From: Prosthecobacter debontii
GTDB taxonomy: Bacteria > Verrucomicrobiota > Verrucomicrobiia > Chthoniobacterales > Chthoniobacteraceae
Direction: 5' to 3'
Length of the DNA stretch: 32,990 bases
Assembly: GCA_945861385.1 (NCBI GenBank)
Contig: CAMAUI010000047.1
Span: 1-32,990, forward strand
Under the pieces are notes generated by a model that was given only the letters and a program-made list of their open reading frames with translations, did not search any database and was not told where the DNA came from. This document shows, piece by piece, positions 1 through 7,900 of the stretch (position 1 is its first letter; each line of letters opens with the position of its first letter). The translations under genes were made by a program, and so were the position numbers.

Positions 1-405
1 TCGCACGCGGCGATTCGCGGCGCGGCGGAGGGCGTGAATTTCATCCCGCGCTTCGTGACGATCTCGACGCCGTGGGGTGGCCACGCTGCGGCGGAGCAGG
101 GGATCCGGCATTTGAAAAACCCCGTTCCATCGTGGCTCGACGTGGCGCCTGGGAGCGATTTCCTGGCCGCACTCCACGCCACGCCGCTGCCCGCCGGGAC
201 GCGGCACGACATGATCTACGGTTCGGTGAAAGGCGGTCCCTTTTACCTGAAGGGCGAGAACGACGGCGTTGTGACTGTCGCCAGCGAGACGGACGCGCGC
301 ATCGCGAAGCGCGCAGCCTCCGTCACGCACTTCCCCTGCGGTCACGTCGAAATCCTCGGAAGGGGCGACACGCTGGCAAAAGTGTTCGCCTTGCTCGGCA
401 AGTGA
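1..405 (+). CDS. Lipase-like alpha/beta hydrolase, C-terminal part (5' end outside window)
   Basis: The reading frame is open from the first base, so the start and the nucleophile region lie upstream. About 134 residues are visible. The motif FVTISTPWGGHAAA is typical of the strand after the nucleophile elbow in PGAP1-like or triacylglycerol-lipase-like alpha/beta hydrolases. ENDGVVTVAS carries a candidate catalytic Asp, and HFPCGHVEIL carries the likely catalytic His, both in the expected order near the C-terminus. The role would be ester hydrolysis, possibly of lipids; substrate and cellular location cannot be judged without the N-terminus. The next gene begins about 75 bp downstream on the same strand. 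The fold call is fairly sure; the exact family is not. Confidence 0.68.
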   Translation, partial: SHAAIRGAAEGVNFIPRFVTISTPWGGHAAAEQGIRHLKNPVPSWLDVAPGSDFLAALHATPLPAGTRHDMIYGSVKGGPFYLKGENDGVVTVASETDARIAKRAASVTHFPCGHVEILGRGDTLAKVFALLGK

Positions 406-478
406 GTTTCACTTTTTGAAGCACCATGCAAAAAGCCATCACAGCCATCCTCGCCTCCGCCACACCGCGCTGAAACCG

Positions 479-1183
479 ATGAGCAACTTGCAGCGCCACA
501 TCATCGGTCTGGCCGTGGCTGCGGCGGCGGCCTTTTTCCGGCAGGCGGCGGCGGATGAAACGGACACTCAGCTCTGGAGCGAGGTGAAACTGACTTCGCA
601 CTGGACGGAGCGTTTTGATGTCATCGCCGCTGGTGCGTTGCGTTTCGGCGAGGAAGTATCGCACCGCGAGCGGACGTCCATTTTTCTTGGCCTCAACATG
701 CGTTTGACGCCGGAATTTACGCTCACGCCCGGCTACCAGTACATCGCTCACACCCCGATGGATGACGTGCGCAGCCATGAGAGCCGATTCAGCCTCATCG
801 CCGCGCTGCGGTTGCCGGTGGAACGGTTTGAAACCACGCTGAGCGCGGGCATCGAGTACCGCCTGCGGCACGAGCAGGAAGACACCTGGCGCTTCCGACC
901 ACGCCTCAAACTGAAGCGTCCTGTGGGGCCCGATAGCTGGAAGGTCGCAGCCTATGTCGCAGATGAATGTTTTTACGACGCCAGTGCCTCTGCCTGGTCG
1001 CGCAACCGCCTCTTCATCGGCTTTGAAAAGCTGATGCGACGGAATTGGGTGCTCGATTTTTTCTACTGCCGCCAGCACGACATGATCGCACGCGAACCGG
1101 ACGCAAACATCATCGGCTTCTCCATGCGCTTCAGCTTCGACAACTCCGCTTCCGACTCGCGCGTCGAACTGCCTGTCGAATGA
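479..1183 (+). CDS. DUF2490 family outer-membrane beta-barrel protein
   Basis: A 234-residue protein starting at ATG 479 (MSNLQRHIIGLAV). Its signal peptide has an Ala-rich hydrophobic core and a likely cut after RQAAA. The mature part is made of alternating amphipathic strands (LWSEVKLTSHW, FTLTPGYQYIA, TTLSAGIEYRLRH, WRFRPRLKLKR) and ends in IIGFSMRFSF, an aromatic-ended strand typical of outer-membrane barrels. The pattern matches DUF2490, proteins of unknown function thought to sit in the outer membrane. A TTG at 416 in the same frame would add 21 residues but would put a poor, His-rich stretch before the signal peptide, so I prefer 479. The following gene starts 7 bp after the stop, so the two are probably co-transcribed. 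Confidence 0.72.
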   Translation: MSNLQRHIIGLAVAAAAAFFRQAAADETDTQLWSEVKLTSHWTERFDVIAAGALRFGEEVSHRERTSIFLGLNMRLTPEFTLTPGYQYIAHTPMDDVRSHESRFSLIAALRLPVERFETTLSAGIEYRLRHEQEDTWRFRPRLKLKRPVGPDSWKVAAYVADECFYDASASAWSRNRLFIGFEKLMRRNWVLDFFYCRQHDMIAREPDANIIGFSMRFSFDNSASDSRVELPVE

Positions 1184-1190
1184 TCAATTT

Positions 1191-2423
1191 ATGAAAACAC
1201 CACTGCTCATCCTCGTCACCCTAACCACTGCTGCGCTCGCGCAGGACACATGGGAGGCGGTGCCTGCCCTCAAGGCCGCCGATATTTTGAAGCCGGAGAT
1301 ATTGTCCGGCCCGAGCCATCGCGTGCTCGACAACGTCACCACATTCCAAGGGCGCAACCACTACACCATCGAGACGCCCTGGGGCTACTTTTCCGCCGAG
1401 GGCGACGCGATGCTCATGGCGCGCATCGCCGAGGCGCGCGCGCTCGCCGAGATGCAAAACGTCTCCCGCACCGAAGCGTACAAGGAGGGGGTGAAAACCG
1501 CCGCAAAAGCTCCGCTGAACACGGTGCGCGGCCTGGTGGATGACCCGGCGGAAACAGTGAAGGGCACGGCGAAAGGGTTGTGGAAATTCGCGGGACGCGC
1601 GGGCGCATCGGTGACAGGCGCCGCGAAAGCCCGCGAGCGCGGGCAGGGCGGGGACAAGGCGGCGAAGCAACTGCTTGGCATGTCCAAAGCGAAGCGCGAA
1701 CTCGCGCTCCAGCTTGGCGCGGATCCCTACTCATCAAACGAGATTTTCCAGGAGCAGCTCGAGAGCATTGCGTGGGTGAAGACAGCGGGCGCAGCGACAT
1801 TCCAGCTCGCGACAATGCCCATCGGAGGCGGCGCGGGACTCGCGCTCACGGCGACGGAAATGAGCAACACATTCCAACAATCGCTGCGCGACCTCTCACC
1901 CGTGGATCTGCGGCTCGCAAACAAGAAGGCGCTCACGGCGATGGGTGTGGATGCGAAGGTGGCGGACAGGTTTCTCGCCAATCCGGCGTTCAGCCCGACG
2001 AACCAAACGGCATTCGTCACCGCGCTGCGCGCGCTCGCCGGGGTGAAGAACCGCGGGGCATTCGTGCAGCTCGCCGCCGACATCGCCACTGTGGAGGCAG
2101 ACGCGCTTTTTTGCTCCGGCACCGCACAGCTCTTTGCTGCGCTGCATTCCGGGCCGGACAAAATCGCCGCCATCGCGACGCTCGGCGGTTTCCCCGTCGC
2201 CATCGCCGCCGACGGGCGGCTGGTGATCGCGCTGCAATGGGACACGGCGTTCTGGAGTGAGCGCGCGGAGCAATTCATCGAGCGCGCCACCGCGGCGAAG
2301 CTCGGGCAGACAGGCCCGCCGGTCATCGCCCTCACCGGCGCCGCCACGCCGCGCATGAAAGCCGAGCTTGAGAAGCGCAAGATCGGCATTCTCACGAACG
2401 CTCTCGGCGGGCCGCAGAAATGA
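1191..2423 (+). CDS. Secreted protein of unknown function
   Basis: A 410-residue protein with a clear signal peptide (MKTPLLILVTLTTAALAQD, likely cut after ALA). No enzyme motif was recognised. The region around residues 60-150 is mostly charged helix and contains EGVKTAAKAPLNTVRGLVDD followed by PAETVKGTAKGLWKFAGRAG. This arrangement resembles, from memory, an uncharacterised secreted family in Gram-negative bacteria, but I cannot name it. A Gly/Ala-rich segment near residues 200-225 (TMPIGGGAGLALTATEM) could contact a membrane. The C-terminal third has alternating short strands and helices (ATLGGFPVAIAADGRLVIAL). Its stop codon overlaps the start of the next gene by 4 bases (ATGA), which implies translational coupling to the DUF4105 protein. 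The product is probably periplasmic. Confidence 0.75.
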   Translation: MKTPLLILVTLTTAALAQDTWEAVPALKAADILKPEILSGPSHRVLDNVTTFQGRNHYTIETPWGYFSAEGDAMLMARIAEARALAEMQNVSRTEAYKEGVKTAAKAPLNTVRGLVDDPAETVKGTAKGLWKFAGRAGASVTGAAKARERGQGGDKAAKQLLGMSKAKRELALQLGADPYSSNEIFQEQLESIAWVKTAGAATFQLATMPIGGGAGLALTATEMSNTFQQSLRDLSPVDLRLANKKALTAMGVDAKVADRFLANPAFSPTNQTAFVTALRALAGVKNRGAFVQLAADIATVEADALFCSGTAQLFAALHSGPDKIAAIATLGGFPVAIAADGRLVIALQWDTAFWSERAEQFIERATAAKLGQTGPPVIALTGAATPRMKAELEKRKIGILTNALGGPQK

Positions 2424-3415
2424 TCCCCCGCATCGCAAGCGGAATCGTGTGGTCGCTCGCCTGGCTGATTGCCGCCGGCTTCTCGGCGTGGGCCACGGGC
2501 GCGGTGTTTTATGATCTGCCGTGGCCCGTGCTGCGACGGGGCGCGGCTGGCTTCATGGTTCTCACATTTGCCGCCGCGCTCATTTTCCTCCGCGGCAAAT
2601 GGCGGAAGCTGGCGGCACTCCACGTTCTATGCGGCTTGGTGCTCGCGTGGTGGCTCACCTTGCAACCAAGCAACCACCTGGCATGGCAGGCCGACGTGGC
2701 GCGGACGGCGCACGCGGAAATCGCGGGAGATGTGGTGACGCTCCACAACGTCCGCAACTGCGACTATCGCACGGAGACCGACTACATCGCGCGCTGGGAG
2801 ACGCGCACCGTGCGGCTCTCGCAGCTCACGGGGATAGACATGGCGATCAATTACTGGGGCTCCCCGTGGATGGCGCACCCGATCGTCAGCTTCCAGTTTG
2901 CCGACACGCCACCGGTTTGTTTTTCCATTGAGACGCGCAAGGAAGCGGGCGAGAGCTACTCCGCCATCGGCGGCATCTACCGGCAATACGAACTCATTTA
3001 CGTCGTCGCCGAGGAGCGCGACGCCATCCGCGTGCGAACCAATTTTCGCAAAGGCGAGGAAGTGTATCTTTACCACCTGAACATCACGCCCGAGAAGGCG
3101 CGCACGCGCTTCATGGACTACCTCGCCGCGTTGAACGAGCTTCACGTGCGCCCGCGCTGGTACAACGCCGTCACCACCAACTGCACCACAAGCATCCGCA
3201 CCCAGCACGACGCGGCCCACCGCGCCGCGTGGGACTGGCGCATCCTCGTCAACGGAAAGGGTGACGAGTTGATGTTCGAGCGCGGCAATATTGTCACCGC
3301 CGGGCTGCCCTTCGAGGATCTGAAAAAACGCGCCCTCATCAACCCCGCTGCCAATGCCGCGAACGACGCCCCCGACTTTTCCCGCCGCATCCGCGACGGG
3401 CGCCCGGGGTTCTAG
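2420..3415 (+). CDS. DUF4105 / Lnb N-terminal-domain membrane protein
   Basis: A 331-residue protein with three predicted membrane segments (about residues 10-30, 43-57 and 65-81) followed by a soluble domain. That domain shows the DUF4105 hallmarks: MAHPIVSFQF with His153, YSAIGGIYRQYELIYVV, VYLYHLNITPEKARTRF, and WYNAVTTNCTTSI with Cys255. The family is related to the N-terminal domain of Lnb, the lipoprotein N-acyltransferase described in Bacteroides; the conserved His and Cys are the expected active-site residues. It probably acts at the outer face of the inner membrane. The start at 2420 overlaps the preceding stop by 4 bases. Family membership is well supported; acyltransferase activity is inferred and could instead be a peptidase-like reaction. 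Confidence 0.82.
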   Translation: MIPRIASGIVWSLAWLIAAGFSAWATGAVFYDLPWPVLRRGAAGFMVLTFAAALIFLRGKWRKLAALHVLCGLVLAWWLTLQPSNHLAWQADVARTAHAEIAGDVVTLHNVRNCDYRTETDYIARWETRTVRLSQLTGIDMAINYWGSPWMAHPIVSFQFADTPPVCFSIETRKEAGESYSAIGGIYRQYELIYVVAEERDAIRVRTNFRKGEEVYLYHLNITPEKARTRFMDYLAALNELHVRPRWYNAVTTNCTTSIRTQHDAAHRAAWDWRILVNGKGDELMFERGNIVTAGLPFEDLKKRALINPAANAANDAPDFSRRIRDGRPGF

Positions 3416-3502
3416 CCCGGAACAAAATTCCAAATGCGCGTGGACACTTGTGCCATCGGATTGGTAGTCCTTCGTGAAACCGGCGATGATGTTTCCAAGC
3501 CC

Positions 3503-4015
3503 ATGAACTCCGTGCTGAAGATTGCGGCAACCTTGTTGGAACCCGTTCCCACCACAGTGGCAGCGAGAAAATTTAGACGGCTTTGGATATTGGGCGTTCT
3601 CGCTCTGCTGCCATTTTTACTCGGCGGATGCGCGGTGAACTTCGTGTCCAGCTATGATCCGGTGACGGATGCGGGCATTCAGGAGGTGGCGAGGAAAGCT
3701 GAGACGATCATCGCGGATGTGCTGGACAACGGGACGGGCCATGCGGCGCACCGGGAGCATTATCGCGAGGCGCGGGGGGCGCTGGCGGCGGTCGGTTTGC
3801 GCGCTGATTTGTACGGGGAGAAAAACAAGGCGGAGCGCGAGACCATCGCGCGGTTGCGGCAGGCGCTGGGCAATCTGGAGAAGATCCACCGGGCGGCTGG
3901 CTCCTTTCGGGCAGCGGAGGCGGAGGGCGTGCGCTCGCTGATGCGCTCGTTGATGCACCATGAGCTTTCCAAAAAACACAGCACGGCGCTCGCAGCGCCG
4001 GAGGGCGCGCGATGA
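3503..4015 (+). CDS. Small lipoprotein of unknown function
   Basis: A 170-residue protein. A hydrophobic stretch (LWILGVLALLPFLLGGC) ends in a lipobox with the acylated Cys at residue 43, so it should be a lipoprotein. The n-region before it is unusually long at 28 residues. A GTG at 3557 would give the more usual MAARKFRRLWILG start, so the true start is uncertain. The mature part is helical and rich in Ala, Arg and Glu, with no recognised domain. The stop overlaps the start of the next gene (ATGA), which points to translational coupling with the Ala-rich protein and, about 36 bp further on, the muralytic enzyme. The function is unknown; an accessory role in cell-wall lysis is a guess from context. 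Confidence 0.72.
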   Translation: MNSVLKIAATLLEPVPTTVAARKFRRLWILGVLALLPFLLGGCAVNFVSSYDPVTDAGIQEVARKAETIIADVLDNGTGHAAHREHYREARGALAAVGLRADLYGEKNKAERETIARLRQALGNLEKIHRAAGSFRAAEAEGVRSLMRSLMHHELSKKHSTALAAPEGAR

Positions 4016-4386
4016 ATGCCGAGGCAACACTGAAGGCGATGATCGAGGCGGCGGCTGCTGCTGCGAAGGGGAAGTGGAAGAAGTTGAAGGGCTTTGCAGA
4101 GGCGGAGTTTCGCGCGCTCACGAAGGCGGGCAGACAATTGGAGGCAGATCTGCTGGCCGACATCGCCGCGGCGGCTGCGTTGACGACCGCGAAGAAACGC
4201 AAGGCGGCGACGGAGAAGGCGAAGCTGCGAGCGCGGCTCGGATTTGACAACCTGCGGCTCGCGGCGGAGGGCGTACTGATCGTCGGCGAGGCCGATGTGA
4301 AGCTCGCCGCGCAGGATGCGATAAACGCGGCCATCGGGATTTTGCGCACAGCGATCAACGATGCGGCGGGGATTGCCATTCTTTGA
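4012..4386 (+). CDS. Small Ala/Lys-rich helical protein, hypothetical
   Basis: A 124-residue protein starting in the ATGA overlap with the lipoprotein gene. It is almost wholly helix-forming: about a third Ala, with regularly spaced Lys, Arg and Glu (AAAAAAKGKWKKLKGFAEAEF). No signal peptide is present and no uninterrupted membrane segment is long enough to be convincing, although the last 40 residues are less charged (AQDAINAAIGILRTAINDAA). No family was recognised. Alternating charged and Ala faces would fit an amphipathic or coiled-coil bundle. Overlap with the upstream gene and the short gap to the muralytic gene make an operon very likely. The shared codon bias and operon position support a real gene despite its low complexity. 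Confidence 0.65.
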   Translation: MNAEATLKAMIEAAAAAAKGKWKKLKGFAEAEFRALTKAGRQLEADLLADIAAAAALTTAKKRKAATEKAKLRARLGFDNLRLAAEGVLIVGEADVKLAAQDAINAAIGILRTAINDAAGIAIL

Positions 4387-4422
4387 GAGAGGCAGTCCTT
4401 TTCACCAACACCGACACGACCC

Positions 4423-5994
4423 ATGACAATCCGCGACGCAATCGAATGGTTTCAAAGTTCATTCTCCAGAGAGCTGGCGACCACGCTGGCCGGGACCCCG
4501 TTCTCGCAGGACATCGTGGCCGCCATCGCGTACCAGGAGACGGGCTACATCTGGCGGCCGCTCGTCGAGAAAATGCTCGCGAAGCGCGATGTGCTGCGGC
4601 TTTGCGTGGGCGACACGCTCGATGCGGACCGCGGGCGGCGGGCGTTCCCGGCGACGAAGGCGAAGTGTCTTGCGCATCCACAGGGTGCGGCGCTTTTCGC
4701 CGTGGCGCGGAAGGCTCTCGTGGACATGGCGCAGCAGGTCGCCGGATATTCGAACGCTGTGAAAAACGCGGACAAGTTCTGCCACGGGTTCGGGATTTTC
4801 CAGTACGACATCCAGTTCTTCCTCGATGACCCGGATTTTTTCCTGAAGGAGCTTTGGTGCGATGCGGCGGAGTGTTTCAAGAGGCTGCTCGCCGAGCTTT
4901 TCGCCGCGAAGAAGCGCATGGGCTGGGCGTCGAAGCCGGTGCTGACGGCGGCGGAGCAGGTCTTCATCGCCATCGCGTACAACAAGGGCACGGCGGATCT
5001 TTCAAAGGGGCTCAAGCAAGGGCACCGGAATGACGAGGGAAAGTTTTACGGCGAGCTGGTGTCGGCGTATTTCGACATCGCCCGCAGCATCCCCGATGAT
5101 CCCGGCACGGCCAATGGCGGTGGACCCGCGTTGAACATCGCGCGTGCCGAGCCATTCGTGCCGCTGCCTGCAAAAAAGGCCGCGCCACCGTATCCGGGGC
5201 GGCTGATTAAAAAGGACAGCGACGACCGTGCATCGGTGAGACTCATCCAGCAACGGCTGCAGGATCTCGGCTTCACGCAACCGGCGCGCAATGGCGTCGA
5301 GCCTCTTGGCGCGGACGGGGATTTCGGCGCGAACACGGAGGCGGCAGTGGAGCTTTTTCAGGCGCGGCACACGGATGCCCACGGCGCTCCGCTGGACATT
5401 GACGGCACAGTCGGCTCCGACACATGGGGAGCGCTTTTCGGTGCTGGTACAGTGCCGAAATCGGACGGCGCGCCCGCTGCCAGCGGCATCCTCGCGGCGG
5501 TGCTCGATGTCGCGTCGAAGGAGGTCGGCGTGCTGGAGGAGCCGCCGGGCAGCAATGGCGGCAGGCGGGTGGAGGAGTATCAGCGCACCGTGGGCGTCGC
5601 GAAGGGCGACGCGTGGTGCGTGGCGTTTGTATTTTGGTGTTTCAAGCAGGCCGCCGCCGACCTGGGCGTGATGAATCCAATGGCAAATGAATGCCGCACC
5701 GGCGGCGTGCTCGACTTGTGGAACCGCGCGCGGAGGGCGGCGAAGGTAAAGACGATCACCACCGGGGCCGCGCTGGATAATCCCGGCGTACTGAGGCCGG
5801 GGATGGTCTTCATCATCGAAACCGGCGGAGGCCGCGGGCACACGGGCATCGTCTCCCGCATCGTGGGCAACCGCCTTGAAACCATCGAGGGCAACACAAA
5901 TGACGGCGGTTCGCGCGAAGGCATCGGTGTGTTCCGCCGCAATGGGCGGACGGTGGATTCGATCAACCGCGGGTTCATTGACTTCGGCGGGTAG
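4423..5994 (+). CDS. Three-domain peptidoglycan hydrolase: lysozyme-like, PG-binding, CHAP-like
   Basis: A 523-residue protein. Residues 1-225 look lysozyme-like, with a candidate catalytic Glu39 in IAYQETGYIW and conserved-looking blocks FCHGFGIFQYDIQFF and AIAYNKGT. Residues 264-340 form a peptidoglycan-binding type 1 domain (SVRLIQQRLQDLGF, GADGDFGANTEAAVELFQ, DGTVGSDTWGALF). Residues 352-523 form a CHAP-like amidase/endopeptidase with Cys399 in DAWCVAFVFWCF, His473 in GRGHTGIV and an EGNTN block as third polar site. It should cut both glycan and peptide bonds in murein. There is no signal peptide, so export would need a holin or another route, as for phage endolysins; no phage structural genes are nearby. 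It is preceded by a small lipoprotein and an Ala-rich protein in the same operon. The CHAP and PG-binding calls are firm; the N-terminal domain is likely. Confidence 0.85.
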   Translation: MTIRDAIEWFQSSFSRELATTLAGTPFSQDIVAAIAYQETGYIWRPLVEKMLAKRDVLRLCVGDTLDADRGRRAFPATKAKCLAHPQGAALFAVARKALVDMAQQVAGYSNAVKNADKFCHGFGIFQYDIQFFLDDPDFFLKELWCDAAECFKRLLAELFAAKKRMGWASKPVLTAAEQVFIAIAYNKGTADLSKGLKQGHRNDEGKFYGELVSAYFDIARSIPDDPGTANGGGPALNIARAEPFVPLPAKKAAPPYPGRLIKKDSDDRASVRLIQQRLQDLGFTQPARNGVEPLGADGDFGANTEAAVELFQARHTDAHGAPLDIDGTVGSDTWGALFGAGTVPKSDGAPAASGILAAVLDVASKEVGVLEEPPGSNGGRRVEEYQRTVGVAKGDAWCVAFVFWCFKQAAADLGVMNPMANECRTGGVLDLWNRARRAAKVKTITTGAALDNPGVLRPGMVFIIETGGGRGHTGIVSRIVGNRLETIEGNTNDGGSREGIGVFRRNGRTVDSINRGFIDFGG

Positions 5995-6172
5995 GCTGGG
6001 TGCCGGCTTCGCGGGTTTTTCTTCCGGCGAATTTATCTCAAAAAGTGCGTGGGTTGTGTTCAGCGCGGCGCAGATCTTTTTCGTCCGTCGCGGTAATGAG
6101 CGCCTGCCTCCGCGCATGGCCGGCTATCAGCCGCGCTTGGCAGGGGGCTTTGCAGTTGGCAGGGTGCGCGCC

Positions 6173-7351
6173 GTGAATTCCGGTTTTCTCGACAAGCTGA
6201 TCGAACGCATCGGGCGCGTGCGCCCGGAGGAGGTGCGCGATTACGTGTCGCGATTGGCGGACGAGAAGGGTTTTTTCGAGACGATCTTCCACGCCCTTCA
6301 CGAGGGGGTGATCGTGACGGATCCCGCGGGGAAGATCACGTACATCAACCGCGCGGCGTGCGAGTTTTTCGGTTTCAACCGTGAGGAGGCGATGGGGCGG
6401 TCGCTGGCTGAGCGGCTGAAGGGGCTGGATTGGAGCGCGATCGCGGAGGCGGAGAAGACGGTGTCGCGCGACATGGAGGTGTTTTATCCGCAGAACCGGT
6501 TCCTGAATTTCTACGTGACGCCGCTGCGGGTGGAGGAGCCGGATCGCGTGGCGGGCGCGCGGGAACTGCTCGGCTACGCGGTGATCCTCCGCGACATCAC
6601 CGAGACCCGGAAGAGCACGGAGGAGACGATCCAGAGCGAACGGCTGAACGCGCTTACGCTGCTGGCGGCGGGCGTGGCGCATGAGATCGGCAATCCGCTG
6701 AACTCGCTGCACATCCACCTGCAACTGATGGAGCGCCGGCTGCGGAAGCTCCCGGAAGCCCAGCGCAAGGAACTCGCGAAGAGCGTGGACGTGGCCAGGG
6801 AGGAAATCGCGCGGCTGGATACGATCATCCGGCAGTTCCTCGGCGCGATCCGGCCGGCGCAATTGGAGAGGCAGCCGGGCAACATCAATCAGCTCGTGCA
6901 GGAGAGCGTGCGGTTTTTGGAGAATGAAATCGCGGATCGCAATGTGATCGTGGAGACGGAGCTGCGGGCGGATCTGCCGCTGCTGGAGCTGGACCGGACA
7001 CAGATCAAGCAGGCGTTTTTCAACGTGATCAAAAATGCGTTCCAGGCGATGAAGTCGGGCGGCATTCTGCGGGTGCGGACGGACATGGATGACCGCTTTG
7101 TGAGCATCACCTTCGCGGATACCGGCGGCGGGATCGCGGAGGAGCAGATGAGCAGGATTTTCGAGCCGTATTTCACGACGAAGGCGGGGGGAAGCGGGCT
7201 GGGTCTGCTGATCGTGCGGCGGATCCTGCGCGAGCACGGCGGGGAAATGGAGCTTCTCAACGACGCGGGGCGCGGGCTTTCGATCACGATGAAGCTGCCG
7301 CTGGGCGATGAGCGTGTGCGGATGCTGGGCGCGGGCGGCGGTGAGGAGTGA
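6173..7351 (+). CDS. Soluble PAS-domain sensor histidine kinase
   Basis: A 392-residue protein starting at GTG 6173 (NSGFLDKLIERIGRV), with AGGG 9 bases upstream. The open frame continues to 5876, but that part overlaps the preceding gene and does not look like the family. A PAS domain (residues 35-145, GVIVTDPAGKITYINRAACE) is followed by the dimerisation helix with the phospho-acceptor His170 in GVAHEIGNPLNSLHIHL. The ATPase has an N-box (FFNVIKNAFQAM), G1 box (ADTGGGI, Asp316), F-box (RIFEPYFTTK) and G2 box (GGSGLGLLIV). There is no membrane segment, so it senses a cytoplasmic signal. The HEIGNPL block resembles NtrB-like kinases, which partner sigma-54 regulators. No response regulator is next to it: the next gene converges from the other strand 14 bp away. 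Confidence 0.9.
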   Translation: MNSGFLDKLIERIGRVRPEEVRDYVSRLADEKGFFETIFHALHEGVIVTDPAGKITYINRAACEFFGFNREEAMGRSLAERLKGLDWSAIAEAEKTVSRDMEVFYPQNRFLNFYVTPLRVEEPDRVAGARELLGYAVILRDITETRKSTEETIQSERLNALTLLAAGVAHEIGNPLNSLHIHLQLMERRLRKLPEAQRKELAKSVDVAREEIARLDTIIRQFLGAIRPAQLERQPGNINQLVQESVRFLENEIADRNVIVETELRADLPLLELDRTQIKQAFFNVIKNAFQAMKSGGILRVRTDMDDRFVSITFADTGGGIAEEQMSRIFEPYFTTKAGGSGLGLLIVRRILREHGGEMELLNDAGRGLSITMKLPLGDERVRMLGAGGGEE

Positions 7352-7365
7352 GGGGTCGCGCCGGT

Positions 7366-7842
7366 TTAGAAACCGAGCTTCTGCAGTTCGCGGTCGAGCT
7401 GTTGCTGGAAGTCCTCCACATCACCCGCTGGCGGGCGGTAGCCCTGCTCATCGGGCACGACTCCCATGCGGCCTGCCTGGTCGAGATACCACGCCGCCTT
7501 TTTGCCGTCGCTGAATGTGACGCTGCCGCTCACGATGGTGCCGGGCTTGGCGATGGCGTCCACGGTGAGCGAGACCTTTCCGGCGGGGAGAAATTCCGGC
7601 TCCGCGGATGGGGCGGGGGAGTCTGCCGGCGGCTGGGTGGGCTGCGGTGGCGTTGCGGGTGCGGGCTTTTCCGGCTCGGGATCCTTGGGCGTGAGCTTCA
7701 AGTCGTCCACCAGCATTCGGGCCTCCATGTAGGTGAGGCGGATGTCAAATTCGCTGCCAAGGCGCGACTGGATGTCGGCGAGCTTCATCCCCTCGGCGAT
7801 CCACGCGGACACTTTCTGTTTCTGTTCGTCGGTCAATTGCAT
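7366..7842 (-). CDS. Conserved hypothetical protein, helical N-terminus and Pro-rich linker
   Basis: A 158-residue protein starting at the minus-strand ATG 7842 (MQLTDEQKQKVSAWIAEGMK). Upstream in-frame codons exist, but they overlap the MarR gene and are Arg/Pro-rich noise. Residues 1-52 are helical (LADIQSRLGSEFDIRLTYMEA) and look like a small helix-turn-helix-like module that pairs with RMLVDDLKL. Residues 53-85 are a Pro-rich linker (PEPEKPAPATPPQPTQPP). Residues 88-158 form a small beta domain (GKVSLTVDAIAKPGTIVSGS) ending in a short helix. From memory, proteins with this N-terminus recur in Verrucomicrobia without known function. It lies 58 bp downstream of the MarR gene on the same strand and may be co-transcribed with it. 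No signal peptide is seen. Confidence 0.75.
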   Translation of the reverse strand: MQLTDEQKQKVSAWIAEGMKLADIQSRLGSEFDIRLTYMEARMLVDDLKLTPKDPEPEKPAPATPPQPTQPPADSPAPSAEPEFLPAGKVSLTVDAIAKPGTIVSGSVTFSDGKKAAWYLDQAGRMGVVPDEQGYRPPAGDVEDFQQQLDRELQKLGF

Positions 7843-7900
7843 GGAGTCATCCGTGTGAAACAAGCGCAGGGAGGCAAGTGTGTTCTTTGAAACGCCGCAA

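Noticed and set aside
426..473. Short frame MQKAITAILASATPR before the DUF2490 gene, resembling the start of a signal peptide
   Set aside because: It stops after 15 codons, and the ATG at 479 already gives a complete signal peptide in the right frame, so no frameshift needs to be assumed.
5876..6172. Upstream extension of the histidine kinase frame
   Set aside because: It overlaps the end of the muralytic enzyme gene, has no family resemblance, and the GTG at 6173 gives the expected N-terminus.
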